Shown: piece after piece, positions 18,701 through 22,918 of the stretch | Numbering within the stretch: position 1 is the first letter of the stretch | Layout of the letters: the number at the start of each line of letters is the position of its first letter | Source of the DNA: Priapulus caudatus | Taxonomy: Eukaryota > Priapulida > Priapulimorpha > Priapulimorphida > Priapulidae | Length of the DNA: 22,918 bases | Assembly: GCF_000485595.1 (NCBI RefSeq) | Contig: NW_014577065.1 | Coordinates: 8,509-31,426 of the forward strand | Direction of reading: 5' to 3' | Made by a program: the position numbers and the translations under genes | The notes under the pieces: generated by a model | What the model saw: only the letters and a program-made list of their open reading frames with translations | Told to the model about the DNA's origin: nothing | The model's database searches: none

Positions 18701-19493
18701 CATTACAAATCAGCTAAAACACAACAAATGAGATAATGCAATAAAATTGTCTATTTATAAGAAAAACCAGGAGTTAATAATGACAAATGGAAAAACTTAT
18801 ATATCAACAAAAGAACTAATGAACCATCACGGCAACAGTCATGTTAAGCCTGTTGTGGTTAGGACACTAAATGTCTACATAAAACATTTAAACCAAATGT
18901 ATTTCAGTGCATGACAATAAATGCTCATGTTTGTTATTTAGCAGCCTAACAAAAATATGTTCAATTTATAAATTAATAGAATATCATAATCAAACATATT
19001 AAATATACCTTTACATATTTTAGCAAAGCATATAAATCCTCAACTTCATCTTTTGGATTTTCATGGTAGTCTTTCTCTATGGCTACTGAACTGCCTTCAA
19101 TGATTCGTCGGTAGAGTGGCAGGCCCATCGCATCGGCATAGAAATCTATTGCATGGTGTCCAACTGTCTGATACATGTAGCTGTCCAATTCATCTACAAA
19201 CACGAAATAGTAAGGTTATATAGTTCTACAGTTATTATACAATTATAATTTATATTGGGAGCAAAGCACCTCATGTGTAGATGAAATGAAATGGTTGTGC
19301 AGTGTAACATATACATGCACCTTTACCTTTAACATCCTATTCTTTTATGATAAAATTTCAAATAGATATTTTATTAACCTTTTCCTTCTGGACGTAGATT
19401 AGCAAGTGCTACAATTTCATGTCCTTCCGCTACACATTGCATCATGTTGTAGCAGCTGTCTTTGCCACCACTAAGTAGAAAAGAGTATAACAT
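12658..19493 (-). CDS. dph6: Diphthine--ammonia ligase, long form (14 exons)
   Basis: Dph6 uses ATP and ammonium to amidate diphthine on elongation factor 2, completing diphthamide in the cytosol. The exons, 5' to 3' on the minus strand, are 19493-19379, 19193-19009, 18686-18613, 18183-18000, 17818-17727, 17155-17062, 16214-16040, 15567-15445, 15064-14932, 14279-14129, 13760-13521, 13248-13128, 12921-12829 and 12743-12658. All junctions use GT..AG, phases agree, and the sum is 1866 nt (621 residues plus stop). Residues 1-240 form the ATP-pyrophosphatase domain: SGGKDS (8-13), DELDSYMYQ, SDYQRVRVENVC, HLGKTI, CGEGGEYETF (195-204) and IHSDDAFAPV. Residues 249-306 are an unconserved linker. Two RidA/YjgF-like domains follow (about 307-420 and 423-550). 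Vertebrate Dph6 has only the first domain, near 267 residues; fungal and many invertebrate forms carry the RidA pair. The family assignment is very strong. The exact start and last exon are less certain. Confidence 0.93.
12829..12921 (-). CDS. dph6: dph6 exon 13, C-terminal extension
   Basis: 30 codons: TELVKRYGEFSVRSWSVHNE then AGILAIKLNV. The donor G|GTAAGT is a full consensus, so at least one more exon is expected. Confidence 0.85.
12937..12982 (+). repeat. CA/CACG microsatellite in dph6 intron 12
   Basis: ACACACACAC followed by GCACGCATGCACGCACAC, 16 bp upstream of exon 13 on the coding strand. Confidence 0.9.
13128..13248 (-). CDS. dph6: dph6 exon 12, second RidA-like domain
   Basis: Encodes CMMWVVVPGLPRGAGVEWEV, the last strands of the RidA fold. 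The acceptor GTATTAG is clear. The donor A|GTAAAA is moderate and gives phase 1. Confidence 0.92.
13521..13760 (-). CDS. dph6: dph6 exon 11, second RidA-like domain
   Basis: 80 codons: VGNRITVAGQIPLVAGSMQL, then QHVQRVLSAM and LRNIVSCVCYVTHEKFL. The order and spacing match the second RidA domain of long Dph6 proteins. Confidence 0.95.
14129..14279 (-). CDS. dph6: dph6 exon 10, junction of the two RidA-like domains
   Basis: Encodes TCVQVALPESVVLQLDCTG (end of RidA 1), a short linker, then GISHWAPANIGPYSQAVR, the start of RidA 2 with the APxxIGPYSQA motif. The donor AGG|GTAGCC gives phase 0. Confidence 0.95.
14492..14792. mobile_element. 301-bp MITE in dph6 intron 9
   Basis: The ends are AGTGTGTTAGCCAG (from 14492) and CTGGCTAACACCCT (to 14792), inverted copies with one mismatch. 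Perfect 10-bp copies of GCTAACCACC lie outside at 14482-14491 and 14793-14802. The inside is non-coding, with a TATATATATTATAC stretch and a CGCTCGC/GCTTCGCTC-rich patch near 14720-14750. The 9-10-bp duplication is in the Mutator-like range, but the superfamily is not proven. Confidence 0.75.
14932..15064 (-). CDS. dph6: dph6 exon 9, first RidA-like domain
   Basis: Encodes DVIENQAGAKLRDISFVHLY, VSNMAEFARINSVYSTYF and SLNPPA, a textbook RidA/YjgF segment (helix-strand-'NMxxFxxxNxxYxxYF'-PPAR). The donor AG|GTGACA completes Arg across the intron that holds the 301-bp MITE. Confidence 0.95.
15445..15567 (-). CDS. dph6: dph6 exon 8, start of first RidA-like domain
   Basis: Encodes MGLFSVAGLVGVV (the beta strands of a RidA fold) and MESTEEIVTRLMDKLK (the first helix). 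The acceptor is ATCCAG. The donor AAAAG|GTTTCA is weak but required by phase. Confidence 0.82.
16040..16214 (-). CDS. dph6: dph6 exon 7, variable linker
   Basis: 58 codons rich in Ser, Thr, Glu and Pro (VEPLSQRERLMGVPV, TEVTG-like and AVAEPSQ segments) join the two parts of the protein. There is no family motif. The phases (0 in, 1 out) fit both neighbours, and the donor G|GTGAGC is good. The exon is supported by frame rather than homology. Confidence 0.75.
16462..16504. repeat. Perfect 21-bp-arm foldback in dph6 intron 6
   Basis: Arms 16462-16482 and 16484-16504 are exact reverse complements around a single A. The left arm starts ATCAGGGG and ends ATGACAA. A 16-bp part of it (GTTAATAATGACAAAT) recurs at 18773-18788 in another dph6 intron. 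Confidence 0.9.
17062..17155 (-). CDS. dph6: dph6 exon 6
   Basis: Encodes GRTELVIHSDDAFAPVGFLN and LKEVSLEDKPL, the end of the ATP-pyrophosphatase domain. The acceptor choice AATGTAG|AGGT gives a spacing to exon 5 equal to that of the vertebrate protein. Confidence 0.92.
17561..17580. repeat. 20-bp perfect palindrome
   Basis: ACAACAATTA is followed by its exact reverse complement. It lies in dph6 intron 5. No function is assigned. Confidence 0.85.
17618..17710 (+). repeat. AAGCAAAGGCACTTGC short tandem repeat
   Basis: Two to three imperfect 17-bp copies around CAAAGCAAAGGCACTTG followed by degenerate AAGCAAGCAAA units, in dph6 intron 5, just downstream of exon 5 on the coding strand. Confidence 0.7.
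17727..17818 (-). CDS. dph6: dph6 exon 5
   Basis: Encodes ETTYGLNVCGEGGEYETFTL then NCPLFEKRIL. The CGEGGEYETF loop is the second conserved ATP/diphthine-site motif. The frame starts just after the acceptor CGCAG. The donor AT|GTAAGT leaves phase 2. Confidence 0.95.
18000..18183 (-). CDS. dph6: dph6 exon 4
   Basis: Encodes CSRLGLTSLAYLWRRDQ, LLREMIESGVEAILIKVAA, MGLEPRKHLGKT and IADIYPHMLKM. The donor ATG|GTGAGT is at 18000/17999, phase 0. Confidence 0.95.
18353..18373. repeat. TA microsatellite
   Basis: About ten TA units in dph6 intron 3. A second TA run lies on the other side of the ribozyme-like motif. Confidence 0.9.
18424..18463 (-). ncRNA. Hammerhead-ribozyme-like core (type I layout)
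   Basis: On the minus strand the order is CTGATGA (18459-18453), a 3-bp stem CGC/GCG with a GTAA loop (GNRA type), GAAA (18440-18437), a 3-bp stem ACT/AGT with loop CGG, and UA at the expected cleavage site (18429-18428). Flanks AGTTTGT and ACAGCT pair as stem I, with a G-U pair and one bulged T. All invariant core positions (C3-A9, G12-A14, the A15.1-U16.1 pair, H17 = A) are present. A T-T mismatch closes stem II where G-C is usual, so activity may be reduced. Short stem III is known in Penelope-like-element hammerheads. No reverse transcriptase lies next to it. It sits in dph6 intron 3, on the dph6 sense strand. Confidence 0.55.
18548..18566. repeat. TA microsatellite
   Basis: About nine TA units, 85 bp to the right of the hammerhead-like core. 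Confidence 0.9.
18613..18686 (-). CDS. dph6: dph6 exon 3
   Basis: 74 nt encode ENIEFEAVASGAILSDYQRV and RVENV. The SGAILSDYQR motif is a Dph6 signature. The donor GT|GTAAGT is a full consensus. Confidence 0.93.
19009..19193 (-). CDS. dph6: dph6 exon 2
   Basis: The acceptor TTTGTAG precedes AT GAA TTG, completing Asp39. The exon encodes DELDSYMYQTVGHHAIDFYA, LYRRIIEG and DEVEDLYALLKYVK, close to the metazoan family. The donor AAG|GTATAT is at 19009/19008, phase 0. This exon alone is diagnostic of Dph6. Confidence 0.95.
19379..19493 (-). CDS. dph6: dph6 exon 1 (or second exon from 19470): PP-loop
   Basis: Encodes the ATP-binding P-loop SGGKDSCYNMMQ, then EIVALANLRPEGK. The donor G|GTTAAT lies at 19379/19378. 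Two readings fit. An ATG at 19493 opens the frame as MLYSFLLSGGKDS, with a hydrophobic strand before the loop as the fold needs. Alternatively the TTTTCTACTTAG before 19470 is a splice acceptor, and a further exon encoding the first strand lies upstream. The ATG has A at -3. Confidence 0.85.
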
Positions 19494-19934
19494 ATTATAT
19501 GGTATCACCACAATGAGTCATCAAGTTTCATTGTCATAATTATGCATTTAAATGAGCAAATTACTGGATTTACATAAATAAGAATTTAGAGGCACTAGGG
19601 TTGGTGAATATAACATTAAACATCACAGAATATTGTACAGAGCTAAGTAAAATTTTGAAAAGGGAATATGTAGTGGAAGTGTAGGAAGGAAGGAGTGGCA
19701 AGGGGTTTGAGAATATGGAAGATGAGTAATACGGGAAGCTGAAGGAGGGGAAGGCAGCGGTTATGGAAGGTCAGGAACGTAAAGTAAGTCCTAAACTCTC
19801 TTTCCATCCTCTATTCCTTTCACTTTCTCCCCTGGCTTCTCTTCTACGGTCTCTCCATCCTCTACATCTTTTACCAGCCCCTTTTCAACCACCACCCCCT
19901 TCTCTTCTTTTGGTTCCTTCCCTGATGATGCCCA
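19494..19934. other. dph6 upstream flank (or first intron): purine/pyrimidine switch
   Basis: From about 19670 to 19790 the plus strand is purine-rich (GGAAGG words); from about 19790 to 19925 it is pyrimidine-rich (CTCTTTCC, CCATCCTC). No TATA box or convincing upstream exon of dph6 is seen. The LINE insertion follows. Confidence 0.5.
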
Positions 19935-19942
19935 TTAACCTT

Positions 19943-21800
19943 TTTTTTATTTTTTTATAATGCTTTATTTCCAGAACCATGATTATATACAGTACATACA
20001 TACAGAGAAGAGTTGGTATCTATTACATGGTATTCTATCCTATATATCATTCTCGATTATTGTATATTAATACAAAGATATACGTGTGCATATAGGTTCA
20101 ACAGTAGTACAGGGTAGCGACTTTTCCCTTACAGAGAATTATAAACAGCTGACCATTTACCATAGAATTTTTCCAGATTATTATTAATATTTGCTATGTA
20201 CTTTTCTGTGTTCATAATACTTTTTATATGTGCCCTGGCTGCAGCCATGGTTGGATTTTTACCCCTGATCTTACATTTGTAGATAGTAAATTTACAGCTC
20301 AAAATTATAAGGTTGATTATAATATCATTTTCGGACCCTAATATAATATCTCTCTTCGAAAATTGAATGTTATGATAACCACAATTTTCCATCCATCGCT
20401 GCAGCTCAGACCATACATTTACAACTTTTTCACATTCAACAAATAAGTGCGTAATAGTCTCGCACTCCCTGCTACAAAACGTACATAAATCACTGTCCAC
20501 AATTTTCATTACATGTAAGTATCTATTTGTAGCAATAATCCTATACAATATCTGGTATTGAAAATACCTAAGATTTGTATCCAGAGTCACCTCAAAGGGT
20601 AACCTATATACTTTTGACCAAAAATCTTGTTTATTTGTGACATCTAGATTATGCACCATTTCTCTTGCGCTTTTGACACCACCATACACCACACACCACA
20701 CACACCACCAATGTTTGTGAAATGTTTACATCCTTTTACCGTACTTAAAATTATTTTCAAAGGGGTGAGTATGTTTGGTCCATAAATTTGCATCTCTTTT
20801 ATGTTTAAAATAGATTTCCATTCAGCTGGTATTGATTTTATCAGTCTCTCGTAGTCAATAAAAGTACATTGTATATTAAATTTATTTTTTAGTTCTTCTT
20901 TGGTAAGAAAGTGTCCATCTATGTGGAGTATGTCTCTAATGTGTCTAATCCCTCTACTGTACCATTGCTTAATGAACTCCAAGTTGATTTGTCTGTTGTA
21001 CCATATGGATTCGCTAGGTAAATTCCTCTATAGAGCCTGGTACAAAGTTATTATTAAAATCTTTCCATGCATCTATAACATCCTTCCAAAAGGGATTAGC
21101 TACTTTAATTTCCTTATTAGGGCCTAGTGTGGCAAAGGTGGAATCAATATACTGAGAAAGGAAGATATTCCATTTATTATTAGCTGTCATATATCTTCTA
21201 ATCCACGAGAGTTTAAGACTTTTCACATATACATGTATATCTAGCATTTTCAGACCGCCCTGATTGTAATCTCTTCTGATAATTTCTCTTTTTATTTTGT
21301 CATTTTTATTATTCCATATGAATTTACTGAACATACTGTCTAACTCATGCATAATTGTTACAGACGGGTTAGGCAGGGATGTTAGAAAATGTGTAATTTT
21401 TGGCACGATAAGGGATTTCAACACCGTTATTTTACCTAAAGGAGTTAAGTTTCTTCTTTGCCATATGTTTAATAAGAGCTTTATACCTTGTAATTTTGAT
21501 TCAATATTTATATTAATAATTTTTTCAAGCTCTGTACTATACGTGACTCCTAGATTTGTGAAATTTTCTTTAACCCATTTTAGATTATTCTCTCTACAAA
21601 ACCTCCTATCTGACTCCCTTGTAGCACCAATCCACACTAACTTGGTCTTTTCTGTGTTTGTTTTTAGACCAGAGATCTGATAGAACCACTCAAGTACCTG
21701 TAAAGATTCTCTTAAAGAATCTTCTGTACCATCTAAAAATAATGATGTGTCGTCAGCTAACTGCGATATCTTAAATTCTTCATTCCAAAGAGTAATACCT
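19943..21800 (-). mobile_element. 5'-truncated L1/Tx1-like LINE with TSD and poly(A)
   Basis: The 1858-bp insert ends (minus strand) in AATAAAGCATTATAAAAA and a short A-rich tail (plus 19943-19970) and starts abruptly inside the reverse transcriptase. TTAACCTT flanks both sides (19935-19942 and 21801-21808), which marks a target-primed insertion. The coding part is the C-terminal half of ORF2. Its GKITVLKSLIVPKITHFLTS and NQGGLKMLDIHVYVKSLKLS segments are typical of L1/Tx1-type elements. The clade call is from memory of the family and moderate. Confidence 0.85.
20129..21800 (-). pseudogene. LINE ORF2 remnant (reverse transcriptase C-terminal half)
   Basis: Three frames must be combined. About 21800-21014 holds the reverse transcriptase catalytic box QLADDTSLFLDG (near 21730-21760) and the thumb/connection region. 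About 20982-20690 continues with EFIKQWYSRGIRHIRDI. About 20690-20129 carries a CCHC zinc-binding region (CTFC, then HLFVEC) and the stop. One frame change lies near 21000-21015, with a TAG in the first frame. The second lies at a TGG/TGTG run near 20670-20700, consistent with slippage. The polymerase N-terminus and the endonuclease are missing. It is dead and probably fairly young, because the target duplications are intact. Confidence 0.85.
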
Positions 21801-21808
21801 TTAACCTT

Positions 21809-21976
21809 CTTGCCTCCATTCCTCCTCCATTACCTCCCCATCATTCTCTATACAATCTCCTTTGCACTTTCTCTACATACCCCACCTCCCCCCCCCCAAA
21901 TATCCTTCACCTTTTCCTCTCCTGCCTTTTCCAACTCACCGAAATCTCTACTTTCCCCCATTCCCACCCCATTTGA
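21809..21976 (+). other. Pyrimidine-rich tract
   Basis: CCTCC, CATTACC and a run of nine to ten Cs near 21889-21898. It looks like the continuation of the CT-rich DNA at 19795-19934, interrupted by the LINE. Confidence 0.6.
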
Positions 21977-22647
21977 ATCCTCTACCATAACACATCCCTA
22001 CCTCGAGAGGCTCTTCTACCACACCCCACTCCTACCTCCAGGGCTCATCTACCATCACCCACTCCTACCCCCAGGGGCTCTTCTATCACCCGGCCCCACT
22101 CCTACCTCCAAAGGCTCCTCTACCATACACACACCCTACCTCCAGGACTCGATCCTCTACCATAACACGTACACATCCCTACCTCCAGGGCTCATCTACC
22201 ATCCCCCTCCTACCTCCAGGGGCTCTTCTATCACCCCCACTCCTACCTCCAGGGACTCATCTACCATCCCCACTCCTACCGCCAGGGGCTCATCTACCAT
22301 CCCCCACTCCTACCTCCAGGGGCTCCTCTACCATCCCCACTCTTACCTCCAGTGGCTCCTCTACCACACCCCACTCCTACCTCCAAGGACTCCTCTACTA
22401 TCCCCCACTCCTACCTCCAGAGGCTCTTCTATCACCCCCTCCTACCTCCAGGGACTCCTCTACCATCCCCCACTCCTACCTCCAGTGGCTCCTCTACCAT
22501 CCCCCACTCCACCTCCAGTGGCTCCTCTACCACACCCCACTCCTACTCAGTGGCTCCTCTACCACACCCCACTCCTACCTTCAGAGGCTCTTCTACCATA
22601 ACACACCCCTACCTCCAGGGGCTCCTCTACCATCCCCACTCTTACCT
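21977..22647 (+). repeat. 33-bp minisatellite, about 20 units
   Basis: Unit: GGCTCCTCTACCATCCCCC then ACTCCTACCTCCAGG, with variants (GGACTC, TATCACC, ACCACACC). I counted about 20 units of 31-35 bp. A 284-codon plus-strand frame and a 106-codon frame run through it; both are repeat artefacts (Pro/Ser/Leu/Thr-rich). On the minus strand every unit carries GGAG followed by GTAGGAG, a splice-donor-like string. Confidence 0.92.
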
Positions 22648-22918
22648 TCTCATTTTCTGGGACCATCTCTAATTCTGCCCAGCTTATCTGGATTCACTTT
22701 TGTTAATGTTATTGTTGCCTACCTTCTGCCCAACTTAATCACAATTCTTAAACAAGTTACGGTAATATTTAAAACAAAACTATTTTAATTAACTTTTACA
22801 AGCGCCAGTAACCGCGCCAGTTAGTGCACTGTAAACTGTAAGTCTTGATATATGTATAGATTAGTGTAATGAAATATTTGTTACTTACTTGAACTACGCT
22901 GTACAACCTCAACAAAAG
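22648..22918. other. Upstream DNA with exon-like right edge
   Basis: Mostly AT-rich. A direct pair of ACTGGCGC words (minus strand, about 22800-22825) resembles E2F-type sites. At the far right the minus strand reads TTCAA followed by a full-consensus donor GTAAGT (22889/22888), with an open frame before it to the window edge. It could be an upstream dph6 exon, a neighbouring gene's exon, or chance. Confidence 0.3.

Noticed and set aside
21747-22601. 284-codon plus-strand frame
   Set aside because: It begins inside the LINE on its antisense strand and then reads through the 33-bp minisatellite. No domain is present.
21977-22647. CRISPR array
   Set aside because: The units are contiguous and diverged without unique spacers, there are no cas genes, and the genome is eukaryotic.
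22646-22653. ATGAGAAG as dph6 exon 1
   Set aside because: The phase fits, but the result would begin MRSGGKDS, lacking the hydrophobic strand needed before the P-loop, and it sits at the edge of a minisatellite where donor-like strings are frequent.
1-22918. tRNA or rRNA genes
   Set aside because: No A-box/B-box pair with a cloverleaf and no rRNA-like conserved stretch was found on either strand by eye.

Overview
This is a eukaryotic, almost certainly metazoan, genomic window with one recognisable host gene and a large load of repeats. The gene has many short exons with GT..AG splice sites. The TEs are an L1/Tx1-like LINE and several short TIR elements, and there is a hammerhead-ribozyme-like core of the kind described in Penelope-like retroelements. 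Together these suggest a marine invertebrate such as a sponge or cnidarian, but the phylum is an inference and is not proven by the sequence.

The host gene is dph6 (diphthine--ammonia ligase, last step of diphthamide synthesis on elongation factor 2). It lies on the minus strand from about 19493 down to 12658. I could join 14 exons by hand with consistent phases into one 621-codon frame: an ATP-pyrophosphatase domain with SGGKDS and CGEGGEYETF, a poorly conserved linker, and two RidA/YjgF-type domains. This is the long architecture seen in fungi and many invertebrates, not the short vertebrate form. The true N-terminus is uncertain. The last exon stops about 40 bp before an alternating purine-pyrimidine CACG tract.

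Layout. 1-1753: GA microsatellite, AT-rich DNA and a C-rich low-complexity stretch, no gene. 1754-3130: a 1.38 kb element with about 120-bp imperfect terminal inverted repeats and a 6-bp flanking duplication, filled with GTGC/GCGT-rich sequence and an AT hairpin. 3572-5451: a short hAT-like TIR element split by a second TIR element (3808-5160). 5458-6765: mixed DNA with two CpG-rich patches, no convincing gene. 6770-11935: a 5.2 kb minisatellite of about 67 units of about 77 bp. Its minus strand lacks stop codons in every frame, which creates several long false reading frames. 12009-12620: CACG/GTGCAC alternating tract, opposite in orientation to the one at 1930-2870. 12658-19493: dph6, whose introns hold a 301-bp MITE with a 10-bp target duplication, a near-perfect 43-bp foldback and the ribozyme candidate. 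19943-21800: a 5'-truncated, frameshifted LINE bounded by TTAACCTT duplications, inserted in a pyrimidine-rich tract that continues as a 33-bp minisatellite (21977-22647). 22648-22918: upstream DNA with one exon-like edge.

No operon, CRISPR array, tRNA or rRNA was seen. The most interesting points are the hammerhead-like core inside a dph6 intron, the TIR element that carries a Z-DNA-type repeat as its cargo, the very large stop-free minisatellite directly downstream of dph6, and the nested transposons with unusually short target duplications.
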